64,000 bases of DNA from CBDFMG01 sp965221205 [NCBI: bacterium] (GCA_965221205.1 OZ244870.1:1426001-1490000); one strand, 5' to 3'. Shown: positions 38,701 to 48,738, counted from the first letter of the stretch. The notes: generated by a model from the sequence alone, not told the origin. Numbers and translations: made by a program.

Positions 38701-39117
38701 GAAACTGCATGGCAGGAACAATATAACTATTTGAAAGAATACCGGAAAACATATCCCGACAGATGGCCGGCTCAGAAAGAAGAATATCCGATTGGTAATA
38801 ACCTGGGAAAATGGTGTTCTCGCCAACGAGCCGCTTATACGAGGCATGAACTATCTCATGAGCGGATACAACTGTTTGAAGCCATAGGATTTATGTGGGA
38901 CCCGCTGGAATCAGCATGGCAGAAGCAGTATAACTATCTGCAAGAATACCGGAAAACATATCCCGACACGTGGCCTCAAGCCAGTGAAGAATATCCGATT
39001 GGTAATAACCTGGGAAAATGGTGTTCTCGCCAACGTGTAAAATACAGTAAGAAGAAGCTATCTCATGAGCGGATACAACTGCTTGGAGAAATAGGATTTA
39101 TGTGTGTAAACAAATAG
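35778..39117 (+). pseudogene. Broken Mrr-like nuclease/SF2 helicase with helicase-associated repeat array
   Basis: Reconstructed product of about 1,110 residues. The N-terminus (about 40-110) resembles a PD-(D/E)XK fold (GDAGGDLLLF, then FVVQAKNW). Helicase motifs follow: Walker A QATGTGKSYV (about 197), DEFH (about 269), GTSATPIR (about 298) and QQIGRCIQAG (about 486), the last with Gln where a motif VI Arg is usual. The C-terminus is eight HA repeats. Lesions: TAG at 36606-36608, TAG at 36807-36809, a one-base loss near 37396 and a two-base gain near 37764. The first three segments share one frame. TAG ends normal genes here (gnd), so readthrough is unlikely. Such proteins are often accessory or defence-related, which is an inference here. 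Confidence 0.85.
37466..39117 (+). repeat. Eight tandem helicase-associated (HA) repeats of 207 bp
   Basis: Eight units of about 69 codons, each opening W(Q)xQYNYxxEYRKxYPD and containing WCSxQRxAYT and (E)RIQLxExIGFMWDP. This is the tryptophan-rich helicase-associated domain (PF03457 type), a likely nucleic-acid-binding module. Units 5-8 are nearly identical, units 1-4 less so, implying recent local expansion or homogenisation. The last unit is cut at GFMC before the stop. A two-base insertion in unit 2 changes the frame. Confidence 0.9.
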
Positions 39118-39125
39118 GAGGATTT

Positions 39126-40208
39126 ATGGAACCACCTGCTTTTAGTAAAATATTGAGAGTGTTCATGTGTGCGGTTGTGATATTGGCGGGGTGCAGCGTG
39201 TCGAGCGCTCCGGCACCCTACAATTATTATCATCTCGCATGGACGGTAAAGAATTCTCAGGCGATCCTTGACAAACTGGACCATGGAGAAAACGGTTCGA
39301 CCTCGTTTCAACGTCTGGTTGATCGTGCAAATGAGTTGGCTGCCGATCAATCTGCGCCGCTTGAGGAAGTCTCTCAGCTAGTACTCGATCTTATCGAATG
39401 GCAGTATTTTTTCACCCCGTCAACAGAACATATTCCTCCGATTCCGCTCATTGAATCGGGCGATGCAATTGTGCCGCCGCCGCCCGGTGTACACAATTTT
39501 TACAAGAAATATCTCAATGTCTATGAAGACGATTACACGCTCGGTATTCCTATTATTGCATCTGATCTGGTTCCAGACGCCGCTCTGTACAAAGTAAAGG
39601 AATCGATGGAAGTGCTTCTGGGAAAAACACCGACTATTCGTGAGGCAATGGTGATGAATAACATCCGTGTAGCACTCCGTGCAGATGATGAACAAAACAG
39701 AGATCATCCCGGCGAAATTGGGCCTGGCGGTGCACGTCCCGGACGTCCAACTACGTACATCGAGGAAGAAGGAGTCGCATGGCGTGATGAAACCGGAGAA
39801 ATCCATGAAGGTTTTAAACGGCTTAACAGACATGTCGCAGTTGAGGAATTCGGACATTCGATCCATAGGAGCGGACTGCCGTTTATCGATCCCGACCATG
39901 ACATTATAAAAGAGATCAATGACGCATTTGTCTATGCAGTGAGCAATGACATCTATGTTCCGCCGCAATACCTTGATGGCCCGCCGCTTTCTAATCCATC
40001 AATGAGGGCTGAACTTAACAAAGTTATCTCCGAACTTCGTGACGGTGAATATTTCGCTGTGGCGCTCGATCTCTTTTACGGTGTTCTGCACGAAAACTCA
40101 GAGTGGAAACTCAAAACGCGCGAAGAACTCGCAGAGAAAAATCCCCAGCTCTACGAAATCATAACCCGTTACTTTCCGACTATCGACTGGTCGCCCTACG
40201 ACCCGTAG
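39126..40208 (+). CDS. Metalloprotease-like lipoprotein with EExxH in place of HExxH, paralogue A
   Basis: About 360 residues. A lipobox (VVILAGCS) anchors it to a membrane. The body has GVHNFYKKYLNVYEDDYTLG and GIPIIASDLVPDAALYK, then VEEFGHSIHR at about 240. I associate this layout with uncharacterised exported proteins that carry HEFAH at this point; here the first His is Glu. A paralogue at 56653-57783 shares all of these. Function is unknown: a diverged zinc peptidase or a binding protein. AGGAGG at 39116-39121, overlapping the stop of the broken helicase gene, fixes ATG 39126. A terminator follows. Confidence 0.75.
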   Translation: MEPPAFSKILRVFMCAVVILAGCSVSSAPAPYNYYHLAWTVKNSQAILDKLDHGENGSTSFQRLVDRANELAADQSAPLEEVSQLVLDLIEWQYFFTPSTEHIPPIPLIESGDAIVPPPPGVHNFYKKYLNVYEDDYTLGIPIIASDLVPDAALYKVKESMEVLLGKTPTIREAMVMNNIRVALRADDEQNRDHPGEIGPGGARPGRPTTYIEEEGVAWRDETGEIHEGFKRLNRHVAVEEFGHSIHRSGLPFIDPDHDIIKEINDAFVYAVSNDIYVPPQYLDGPPLSNPSMRAELNKVISELRDGEYFAVALDLFYGVLHENSEWKLKTREELAEKNPQLYEIITRYFPTIDWSPYDP

Positions 40209-40237
40209 ACAATAGAAGTTCTAAAGTAATTGTATTG

Positions 40238-40273
40238 AAAAAGGGACACGGTAATCAACCATGTCCCCTTTTT
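40238..40273. terminator. Bidirectional intrinsic terminator
   Basis: AAAAAGGGACACGG and CCATGTCCCCTTTTT form a GC-rich stem with one bulge and a 7-base loop, with A and T runs on either side. It lies between convergent genes (39126-40208 and 40310-41851) and can end both. Confidence 0.85.
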
Positions 40274-40309
40274 CATGTATTCAAAAATTAGACGTGCTAA
40301 GATTGAGCG

Positions 40310-41851
40310 CTATTCAACCGGAATACGGGGCATCATTTCATCCCGCATTGCGGCTTGATACGCCATAGCTGCCGAAACAACCGCGCCCTGCATCAGGTAC
40401 TCCGGAACAATCCTGTCGAAGGTGTCCATGTTGGTGTGCCATGTACGAGTGTCGTTCTCGACCGGGTCCTGCAGAAATGGATAAATGGGCAGGCCAACCG
40501 CCTGAAACTGTTGATGGTCGCTGCCAATGTCGCTGCCGGCAATCAAAACAACATGTTTCAACCCGATATCGTGAAACGGTTTGATCCATTCTGAAATAAT
40601 CGGTTTTGCTAACAAATTGTTCATAATGTAAATTCCCCGTATCAGTCCGGTGCCGTAATCAAGGTTAAAATAGGCAGAAAACTTCTCGTGACCGGGTAGA
40701 TACTCCTGTGTATCTCTATCACCGAGATATTTCTTTACATAGGCACGTGATCCGAGATGCCCAATCTCTTCTCCGCCCCAGAAAGCAAACCGGATTGTCC
40801 TGCGCGGCTGTACACCGATTGCACTGAGGATACGTGCTGCTTCAAGTGCATGGGCAGCGCCGGTCGCATTGTCTTCGGTCCCGGTTGACGCTGAGTGGGC
40901 ATCGTAATGCGCGCCCAGCATGACCATCTGATTCTTCAGCTCAGGGTCTGTACCAGGTATATCGGCAAGAACATTGTAATCGTTGTAATCGTCATCAGTC
41001 AAGGTGACTCGAAGCTCTACTTCCATCTCAACCGGTATTCCTTTCTCCATCACGCGCATGATCCGGTTATAGTGCTCGGCAGCCATGACAAACGATGTCG
41101 GATTAGGCGGAGCGTCAGGTGCCCACGGTGTGCCGGGGAGACGTGTTACCCGCACGGTTCCGTCATCGTGAAAATTGTCTGTCTTGACGATAGCCGCAAT
41201 ACTCTCGTCCATTAGAAAATTGACGATCTGACGCCAGGGAAGCGAATCGGAATCTCTCCGCCGGACCGGCGGCGGCGGAATAATAGGAGTCTCGGCCATT
41301 CTGTCGAGCTGCTCATCTGTGTATACAATAGCCTCGGGCTCCCAACCCAATTTCATCTTCTGTTCCGGGTTGCTGAAAATAATTGCATTTTTGAGTTCGC
41401 CCCGGTACTGTGCAAGATCAGATAACGATTTGATATCCTGAAAGTTAATATAGACAACCGGACCTCGAATTTTCCCGTTTGTTGGAGAAGACCACGACTC
41501 CGGATAAGCAATGATCGGCATATACTGTGGTGTCATCATGTGTACCGATGTGTAGTCATTCCTCCAACCAACACCCAGCTCATATGGATCCAGTACAACG
41601 TTTTTCAGCCCGTACTCTTCTAACTTCTCCTTCAGCCATTCGACCGACTCCAGATATGACGGGGACTTTGCCAGTCTCGGTCCGAACACATCGGTCATAT
41701 AACTCACATCCTCCATGATATGGGAATTATTGAATCCTTCATTGCGAATTTGCTGTGCAACATCCCAATAGACCGTTTCCTGTGCCCCGGCAGGGGCTGC
41801 AAGGAAAAAACTCAGGAAAGCATACACAAGAGTGCAATTGTAGTACTTCAT
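40310..41851 (-). CDS. Secreted M28 family metallopeptidase, paralogue 1
   Basis: 513 residues from ATG 41851, set by GGAGG upstream (an earlier ATG at 41869 precedes that site). Signal peptide FLSFFLAAPAGAQ. The N-terminal half includes a protease-associated insert. M28 zinc residues appear in order: GAHYDAHS (about 316), the EDNATGA Asp, GGEEIGHLG (about 360), LDYGTG Asp and WHTNMDTFD (His about 470). Family members are aminopeptidases or carboxypeptidases with a two-zinc centre. It is related to 45377-46900, 50311-51906 and the broken copy at 51949. It is convergent with the EExxH lipoprotein gene. Confidence 0.92.
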   Translation of the reverse strand: MKYYNCTLVYAFLSFFLAAPAGAQETVYWDVAQQIRNEGFNNSHIMEDVSYMTDVFGPRLAKSPSYLESVEWLKEKLEEYGLKNVVLDPYELGVGWRNDYTSVHMMTPQYMPIIAYPESWSSPTNGKIRGPVVYINFQDIKSLSDLAQYRGELKNAIIFSNPEQKMKLGWEPEAIVYTDEQLDRMAETPIIPPPPVRRRDSDSLPWRQIVNFLMDESIAAIVKTDNFHDDGTVRVTRLPGTPWAPDAPPNPTSFVMAAEHYNRIMRVMEKGIPVEMEVELRVTLTDDDYNDYNVLADIPGTDPELKNQMVMLGAHYDAHSASTGTEDNATGAAHALEAARILSAIGVQPRRTIRFAFWGGEEIGHLGSRAYVKKYLGDRDTQEYLPGHEKFSAYFNLDYGTGLIRGIYIMNNLLAKPIISEWIKPFHDIGLKHVVLIAGSDIGSDHQQFQAVGLPIYPFLQDPVENDTRTWHTNMDTFDRIVPEYLMQGAVVSAAMAYQAAMRDEMMPRIPVE

Positions 41852-41911
41852 AAAAACCTCCGTATTCATTTACTACTCATCGTAATTGTAATATTACTAT
41901 GTGAATCTGAA

Positions 41912-43582
41912 TTATCGATAGTTCCACAGATTCGAATCGTCACTCCGAGGTGTATTCTTTACAATATGCTCGGTCATTTCACGATACATGTTAACGTTAT
42001 GACCGTCGCGTTCCCGCCAGGGATTCCAGCCGTGTTCGCCACGGTTTCCGTACTCAAACCGCCCGGCATAATGGGGTTTTGTTGTCGATTCGAAGAACTC
42101 TTCGAGTAAATAGACCGCCTCATTCAGATAAAAATTGTCCATGCGGCCGCAGAAAATATTGATCTTTCCGACGAGTTTGGGTCCGACATCAGACCAGTTT
42201 GTTTCGAGATAGTGCCGAATGTCGAAATGTTCCTTTGCCCATTCGGCAGTCTCACGGTCAATTTCTCCCGTCCATGGATCCCAGAGCGGTTTTGGATAGC
42301 CATCATCATAGACGGGTGCGAACACTGCGTTGAAAATTGCCATCTGGCCGCCCGAACGGTACCGGTCACCGATAACCGTTTCTGCAAGATTGAACTGCTC
42401 CATTGTAAGTAAAATTTCCCCGTCCTTTCCTCTCATCAGAGGTTTGTGAACCATATTCCACTCGTGTATCGTATAATAGGCGTTATCGTCTTCATACAGA
42501 TTTGCCTGCTGATAATATCTGAAATCGACCTGATCGGGGTAAAATGTCCAGGTACCTCCGAAGAAATCGGGATTCCAGACTTGCATTGCGAGTGATATCC
42601 ACCCGCCGGTAGAACCTCCGGTCAAAAGACGAGAATAGGGTTTGCCGATTCCCCGAAATTCCTGTTCCAGATAAGGGATCACTTCCTGTGTGAACGCATC
42701 GCCATACGGCCCATTGTTCTCCGAATTGACGCCGTATGAATCGTCATAATACGGTGTCGGATGTTCATAGGTAACCATCAGAAAACGTGGAAAATCGTCA
42801 CTGATCCATGCATCATAAAGCGGGTTACCTGGTTCCGGTTCGAAACCGCCCGGATTGCCGCGGGGAAAATGACCAACCTGACTGATAAGAGGATACAGGG
42901 CTTCGGGATGGTCGTCAAAACCTTTGGGTATGAGAACTCTCGCATTGATGTACATGGGATGTCCCCAAAATTCGGTCAGAAGATCGCTTTTGATCTTCAC
43001 ATATTTCACCCACTCGGTTTCCTGAAACTCATGAATCGGTGGAATCACCTGATCCATGACGATCGATATCGAACTGCCCCGGTTCGGATCGTAATATATT
43101 TTTTTCGGTGTGCTGAATAAATTTCCCGGTGAACGGCGCCAGTTCTGTCCTTCACCCTGGTCCATGTGCAACTTCACCGTGTGACCGTCGGAGCGTTCAA
43201 AGGTTGTGTAAACATTTAGATATGCCTGAACGTAGTATTCACCTGCCGGTAGATCCTTTAAATACCGGACCGGATACCCCTTCACTGTGCCATCGATGAT
43301 TGCGTCTGCTCCCGGTGCCAGATCGTCCACATTTATGCCGAAGATTGGTGTAAAATCTCCGTTCATTTCACGCGTTCTGAACTCTTCAGTGGTTGAGAGC
43401 AGCAAAAGGACTCTGCCGGAGGTCGATTCTTCACGTATGGAACTGTCAAACGATATAGCAAACTGCGTCGCATTGCCACTGTTTTCAATCTTTTTTATCG
43501 TGCACTGGACACCTGAAATAAGTATTAATATAAAAAGTGTAAGAATACTATTTTTTATTGCAGCGGGTTTAGAAAATTTCAT
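41912..43582 (-). CDS. Esterase-like alpha/beta hydrolase lipoprotein, paralogue A
   Basis: 556 residues from ATG 43582 (GAGGG 9 bases upstream). A leader with possible lipobox (LILISGVQC) is followed by an N-terminal beta domain (about 30-200) and an alpha/beta hydrolase domain like the enterochelin/feruloyl esterase group. Nucleophile elbow GGSTGGW at about 323; WTFYPDQVDFRYYQ follows; the conserved GRMDNFYLN near 480 and HGWNPWRERDGH near 535 may provide the Asp and His. Substrate unknown. The next gene upstream is a close paralogue 17 bases away, so the two are probably co-transcribed. Confidence 0.8.
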   Translation of the reverse strand: MKFSKPAAIKNSILTLFILILISGVQCTIKKIENSGNATQFAISFDSSIREESTSGRVLLLLSTTEEFRTREMNGDFTPIFGINVDDLAPGADAIIDGTVKGYPVRYLKDLPAGEYYVQAYLNVYTTFERSDGHTVKLHMDQGEGQNWRRSPGNLFSTPKKIYYDPNRGSSISIVMDQVIPPIHEFQETEWVKYVKIKSDLLTEFWGHPMYINARVLIPKGFDDHPEALYPLISQVGHFPRGNPGGFEPEPGNPLYDAWISDDFPRFLMVTYEHPTPYYDDSYGVNSENNGPYGDAFTQEVIPYLEQEFRGIGKPYSRLLTGGSTGGWISLAMQVWNPDFFGGTWTFYPDQVDFRYYQQANLYEDDNAYYTIHEWNMVHKPLMRGKDGEILLTMEQFNLAETVIGDRYRSGGQMAIFNAVFAPVYDDGYPKPLWDPWTGEIDRETAEWAKEHFDIRHYLETNWSDVGPKLVGKINIFCGRMDNFYLNEAVYLLEEFFESTTKPHYAGRFEYGNRGEHGWNPWRERDGHNVNMYREMTEHIVKNTPRSDDSNLWNYR

Positions 43583-43599
43583 AAAATCCCTCATCGTAT

Positions 43600-45285
43600 T
43601 TAGTAGTTCCACTGTGCGGTATTTTCACCCGGAGGGGCAGTCCGCATTATATGTGCAGCAATATCCCGATACATGCCGCCGTAGTCTCCTTTTTCACGCC
43701 ACGGGTCCCAGCCGTGCAGCCCTTTGACGCCATACTCAAACCTGCCTGTAAAATGGGGATTCTCGGTCGTTTTGAGAAAATCCTCGAGCAAATAGACCGC
43801 CTGCTCGATCCACCAGTTATCCATGCGGCCGCAGAAAATATTGATCTTTCCGACAAGCTTCGGGCCAACAGTCTCCCAGTTTTTCCGCAGATAATTGGTA
43901 ATATCGTAGTGATCGATTGCCCATTGTGCGGTTTCGGGGTTGACTTTGCCGGTCCATGGGTCCCATATCGGTTTTGGATAACCGTCATCATCAACCGGCC
44001 CAAACACCGCATTCCAGATTGCCCACTGGCCGCCAGAACGGTACCGGTCGCCTGTTACTTCTTCTTTAAAATTTTCCTCGGTCATCATATGTCTCGGCAT
44101 TCCATCCGTCTGTCTGCTGCCGGGTATGGGAATTTTCGACCATTCTCGCTCGATATAGTAGGCATTTTTCGGTTCATACAGATTTACAAGTTGGTAATAG
44201 TGGAAATCGACCTGATCGGGATAGAAAGTCCACGTACTGCCGTAAAAATCAGGATACCAGACGAGCTGTGCAAGTGATTCCCAGCCGCCCGTCGAACCGC
44301 CGGTCAGGATACGGGAATAGGGCTTTCCGATTGCACGGAACTGTCTTTCAACTTCGGGAATGACCTCTTCAATAAACGCATCACCATAAGGTCCGACATT
44401 CTCGGAGTTGATTGCGTATGAGTCGTCATAATAAGGATTGGCATGCTGAAATGTTACAAGGAACATCCGTGGAAAATCATCGGACGTCCAAGCTTTATAA
44501 AATCCATTACCCTCTTTACCATGTTCAGGCGGTTGGAATCCACCGGGATTTCCGGTTGAAAAATGGCCGTGCCAGTAAACAATGGGGTATCGCGCCTCTG
44601 GATGTTCATAAAATCCTTTCGGAAGCAGGACACGGGCGCCGATATACATATCACGTCCCCAAAACTCGGATACCATTTCGCTTTTGACTGTTATGTTTTT
44701 GACCCATTCGGTATCCTGTGGTGGTGGAATCGGAGGAATTTTCTGGTCCATAACGATATCGATTGAGCCTGAATCGTTCGAATCAAAGTGAATTTTCTTG
44801 GTTTCGCTGAAAAGATTCCCTGGTGAGATGCGCCACTGCTGTCCCTCGCCTTGATCCATGTGAAGTTTGACGGTGTGGCCATCCGACCGACGAAAGGTTG
44901 TGTAGATATTCAAATAAGCTTTTACAAAATATTCACCAGCAGGAATATCACGAATGCTTCTGAGCGGGTCGCCCTTTGCCGATTCGTCGATCATCACTTC
45001 TGTTCCCGGTACAAGATCGTCGATATTAATCCCGAACATCGGTGTGCCATTAAAATAGCCGTCGGTATCAAATTCCTCCGTCCGCGATAGCAGCAGGATG
45101 ATCCTGCCTGAGATCGGTTCATCGCTCACCGACTCGCTGAACGAAATGGAAAATATCATGCCGGAATAGTTGTTGTCTTGTGCCGACACTTCTGAAAAAC
45201 TTAACAATATGATAAAAAACACAGGCAAAAAAAGTCCGCAAAATCGTGCTTGGAAATCGTTGCGTTGACCGGATTGAATAGCCAT
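43600..45285 (-). CDS. Secreted esterase-like alpha/beta hydrolase, paralogue B
   Basis: 561 residues. AGGAGG (complement at 45291-45296) sets ATG 45285; an upstream in-frame ATG at 45423 would overlap the neighbouring gene. Signal peptide FFIILLSFSEVSAQ. Same two-domain layout as paralogue A: nucleophile GGSTGGWESLA at about 332, GRMDNWWIE and HGWDPWREKGD further on. The pair probably arose by tandem duplication and then diverged. Function may be peptide or ester hydrolysis; not determined. Confidence 0.8.
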   Translation of the reverse strand: MAIQSGQRNDFQARFCGLFLPVFFIILLSFSEVSAQDNNYSGMIFSISFSESVSDEPISGRIILLLSRTEEFDTDGYFNGTPMFGINIDDLVPGTEVMIDESAKGDPLRSIRDIPAGEYFVKAYLNIYTTFRRSDGHTVKLHMDQGEGQQWRISPGNLFSETKKIHFDSNDSGSIDIVMDQKIPPIPPPQDTEWVKNITVKSEMVSEFWGRDMYIGARVLLPKGFYEHPEARYPIVYWHGHFSTGNPGGFQPPEHGKEGNGFYKAWTSDDFPRMFLVTFQHANPYYDDSYAINSENVGPYGDAFIEEVIPEVERQFRAIGKPYSRILTGGSTGGWESLAQLVWYPDFYGSTWTFYPDQVDFHYYQLVNLYEPKNAYYIEREWSKIPIPGSRQTDGMPRHMMTEENFKEEVTGDRYRSGGQWAIWNAVFGPVDDDGYPKPIWDPWTGKVNPETAQWAIDHYDITNYLRKNWETVGPKLVGKINIFCGRMDNWWIEQAVYLLEDFLKTTENPHFTGRFEYGVKGLHGWDPWREKGDYGGMYRDIAAHIMRTAPPGENTAQWNY

Positions 45286-45376
45286 GATTTCCTCCTGAAA
45301 ATAATATTTAGCTGTAGTTATTATCCGGATTATTTTTATCACTCTATAGTGATAATGTACAAGACTTTTATTACCC

Positions 45377-46900
45377 CTACTTTCTCGGAAGCATTTCATC
45401 GCGCATTGCTGCGTGATATGCAAGAATTGCCATAACTACCGACGACTGCACAAGGTCTTCCGGTATAAACCGGTCATACGTATCCATATTGGTATGGTAT
45501 GAACGCCGCTCAATCGGATCCTGCACAAAAGAAAGCCCGATAAGTCCCGCGTCGTTATACGAAGCATGGTCCGAATTTTCCGAAATCTGCGATGTCAAGT
45601 GGGAAGCACCGAGATCGCGAAGTGGACTCAACCAGTCGGAGAGAATTGCACGCAATTGATCATTACCCTGCATATGAATACCACGAATTCTGCCGCCACC
45701 GCCATCTCTATTGATATATACTGCCAATTTTTTATGGTCTGGTTTTACCGGTATATTCCCGACACCTCCGAAATTAGCTTCGACATATTTTTCTGAACCC
45801 AGGAGGCCATATTCTTCACCTCCCCAGAGTGCCGCTCTGATTGTCCTGCGTGGCGTAACACCAATTGCTTTCAGTATACGCATCGCCTCCATCACAACTA
45901 CTGCCCCGGAAGCATTGTCAGTGGCACCCTGTCCCGCAGAATTCGCATCGAGATGACCACCCACCATAACGATTTCATCAGCGAGATCTCTGCCAGGGAG
46001 CTCAGCAAGAACATTATGATCCATCCGGTCTTCAGTGATAGATATCCTGACATCCGCCAGTAATTCAACCTCGATTCCTTTATCGAGAATGCGGACAATT
46101 CTGTTATAATGTTCGGCAGCTAATACGAGATAGGGGGGATGAATCGTATCGAGGTTTTCCCATGCTCTGCCGGGAACTTCATTCACGAGGACAGTACCGT
46201 AATTTTCACGGCCATCCGGCGCTGCTACGGCCGCGGCGCCTTCGTAAAAGATAAAATCGATTACCTCACTCTTCGGCAATACTCCTGACACTCTATCTTG
46301 TTCGAACTCACGCGGCATCTGTGCAGTTATGTCTGTCCGCGAGAGATTTTCCAGTTCTTTCTTACTATACCGAACTGCAAGCGGATCCCATGCCGGTGAT
46401 AGCGTCTGAATCGGTTCAATAAACACAATAGCATTGCGCAGTTTTCCCTTGTATTGTGACAGTTCGGATGCTGATGCAATCCCCTCGGCGTTGATATAGA
46501 CAGCTTTTCCTCTGATTTCACCATTTGTCCCCCGAGACCAGGTATTCGGATAAGCAATAACCGGCATGTACTGCGGACTGAGCATGTGGACAGATATAAA
46601 TTCGACATTCCAGCTTACACCGAATTCACCGTATGGTTCCACTATGGCGTTCGATAATCCATCTGATTCAAACCGCTTTTTAGCCCATTCGGCTGACGCT
46701 TTGTATGACGTAGAATTGGCGAGTCTCGGACCGTATACGTCGGTCATGTAACTGGCGATGTTCATCACCTGCGAATTTCGAATTCCTTCGTCACGGATAT
46801 CCTGTACAACGTCCCAATAAATGGTTTCCTGTGCAAGCACGGGAAAGCTGAAAATAGCGAGAATTAGGAATAAAAATACATAAGTCGCAATACGATACAT
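45377..46900 (-). CDS. Secreted M28 family metallopeptidase, paralogue 2
   Basis: 507 residues, signal peptide FLFLILAIFSFPVLAQ, with AAGGAGGAGG before ATG 46900. M28 residues: GGHLDANSAG (about 316), ATDNASGA Asp, WGGEEYGLLG (about 360), YINRDGGG Asp and SYHTNMDTYD (His about 474). The Asp region NRDGGGG differs from the NMDW/NLDY of its relatives but keeps the metal Asp. Probably the distal promoter lies in 46901-47211, shared divergently with the M24 gene. Confidence 0.92.
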   Translation of the reverse strand: MYRIATYVFLFLILAIFSFPVLAQETIYWDVVQDIRDEGIRNSQVMNIASYMTDVYGPRLANSTSYKASAEWAKKRFESDGLSNAIVEPYGEFGVSWNVEFISVHMLSPQYMPVIAYPNTWSRGTNGEIRGKAVYINAEGIASASELSQYKGKLRNAIVFIEPIQTLSPAWDPLAVRYSKKELENLSRTDITAQMPREFEQDRVSGVLPKSEVIDFIFYEGAAAVAAPDGRENYGTVLVNEVPGRAWENLDTIHPPYLVLAAEHYNRIVRILDKGIEVELLADVRISITEDRMDHNVLAELPGRDLADEIVMVGGHLDANSAGQGATDNASGAVVVMEAMRILKAIGVTPRRTIRAALWGGEEYGLLGSEKYVEANFGGVGNIPVKPDHKKLAVYINRDGGGGRIRGIHMQGNDQLRAILSDWLSPLRDLGASHLTSQISENSDHASYNDAGLIGLSFVQDPIERRSYHTNMDTYDRFIPEDLVQSSVVMAILAYHAAMRDEMLPRK

Positions 46901-47211
46901 GAAACTATCCTCCTCCTTAAAAATTCGATTGATTTCCCAAAAATTTTGAATATTAGTTGTGTAGATTTGTACTTAGAGCATGAGTGGTGTGGTGCTTTAA
47001 AGAGTAATATTTGATTTTATACGAATATATAACTAAAATCTTTATCAACATTCGCACCGAATCAATCAATAATACACAATTTTCCTCATTTTTAAAAATC
47101 TTTTTTTACCAAATCAAGAACACACTGTATTTACATAATACTTAAAATTAAATGTGTAAAATTTATAGCTATTCAGAACCTGTGAATATGTGGTAAATGG
47201 AGTAAGCAAAT
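46901..47211. promoter_or_regulatory. Divergent intergenic region (M28 / M24)
   Basis: 311 AT-rich bases between divergent peptidase genes, expected to hold both promoters. I saw no strong dyad or repeat in it. AAGGAGGAGG for the M28 gene is at its left edge; GGAG before ATG 47212 is at its right. Confidence 0.45.
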
Positions 47212-48691
47212 ATGAAGATTTTGAAAATCCTTGTAACATTTAGTATCACCTTATTCATCAATACATCGGTTTTTGCCCAAAAAAACTATCCGGTATTTCA
47301 ACAGGATTTTCCGCTTGAAGAATTTAAAGAACGGCGTGAAAAGGTGTATGATGCAATCGGAGAGAATGCCATAGCGCTATTGCAGGGTGCGGCGAATCCT
47401 CTTGGATATATAACCTTCCGGCAGGATAACACGTTTTATTATCTCTCGGGTGTTGAAAGCCCGCACGCCTATATGCTGCTTGATGGAACCAGAAGGAGAG
47501 CCACACTTTATCTTGCACATGCGGATGAAGACAGAATGGCGTGGGAAGGGACAATGCTGTCTGCGAGTAATCCCGGTTTCGTGCGGAAAACGACCGGCAT
47601 CGAGAATGTTGCAGGTACCGACCAGCTTGCAGTCCATCTGACAAATTATGCCCGCCGTCCAAATCCCGTCACTGCGTACATGCAGTATGCGCCAGCAGGG
47701 AATTATGCAGGAAGCAGAGATATAATAATCCGCGCATTCGGTGATATTGCGAGTGACGCCTGGGATGGTAGGCCGTCACGAAAGGCACATTTCGTGAACT
47801 TGGTGCGTGATCGGTTTCCGCAATTCATACTTAATGATCTTTCACCAATTACAGACCGGCTCCGGCTCATCAAAAGTCCTCGTGAGATCGAGATGATTCG
47901 AAAATCCACGCGCATATCGGGTCTTGCACTGATGGAAGCGATGCGCTCGACGCGCCCCGGTCTCTATGAATATGAACTCGATGCACTTGCCAAACTCGTG
48001 TTTTACCGCAATGGAGCACAAGGTGACGCCTACTATTCACTTGTTTCAGCCGGTATTAATGCCTATGTTCCGCATTATAATGCAAAAAAATCTCGCCTTG
48101 AGGATGGTGAACTGCTCCTCATGGACTATGGCACCAGATATTGGTTATTACGTCAGTGACGTTACCCGTATGTGGCCGGTGAATGGCAATTTCTCTCAGG
48201 CACAGGGAGAATACTACCAGTTTTACCTCGATTTTCATTCGAGTATTCTTGAACGGATCCGTCCTGGTGTTACAGCACAGACTATTATGCTTGAAGCAGT
48301 CGAATCGATGGAAAAATTGCTCGAAACCACTTCGTTTTCCAATCCGCTCTACGTAAAAGCCGCAGAACGATGGGTAGACGAATATCGCAAAAATGCCCAG
48401 AGTCCGAATGCACGGCTTGGGCACTGGCTCGGAATGGCTGCTCATGACGTCGGGTACAGTGTAGGGCCGTTGGAGCCGGGGATGATGTTCACGGTTGAAC
48501 CGGATCGGACAGTACCCGAAGAGCAGATTTTCTTGAGTGTCGAAGATGTCATTCTCATAACCGAAACAGGTATCGAGAATATGTCAAGTTTTATTCCGAA
48601 AACGATTGAAGATATCGAAAAAATTATGAAAGAAGATGGACTACTCGATGTCATGGACAAGAGTGGTAATTTTATGATACACGATAGATGA
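47212..48691 (+). pseudogene. Aminopeptidase P-like M24 gene with a one-base frameshift
   Basis: Signal peptide (FSITLFINTSVFAQ), then an aminopeptidase P N-terminal domain (LLQGAANPLGYITFRQDNTF) up to LLLMDYG. There the frame is lost, and the adjacent frame continues PDIGYYVSDVTRMWPVNG to TGA at 48691. Removing one G from GGCACC near 48131 restores DYAPDIGYY. The restored 493-residue protein has the M24 metal set: Asp pair in DYAPDIGYYVSD, His in GHWLGMAAHD, Glu in FTVEPD and SVEDVILITETG. One lesion only: a recent null mutation or a sequence error. Confidence 0.85.
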
Positions 48692-48738
48692 AATATAAAT
48701 TTTCTTCGACGTTTCTCTACGACAGGAGGAGGAGAACC

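Noticed and set aside
37466-39117. Tandem array as CRISPR
   Set aside because: Units are 207 bp, contiguous and code for a known protein repeat; no repeat-spacer pattern.
43651-44277. 208-codon plus-strand reading opposite esterase-like paralogue B
   Set aside because: Antisense to a gene with catalytic motifs and signal peptide.
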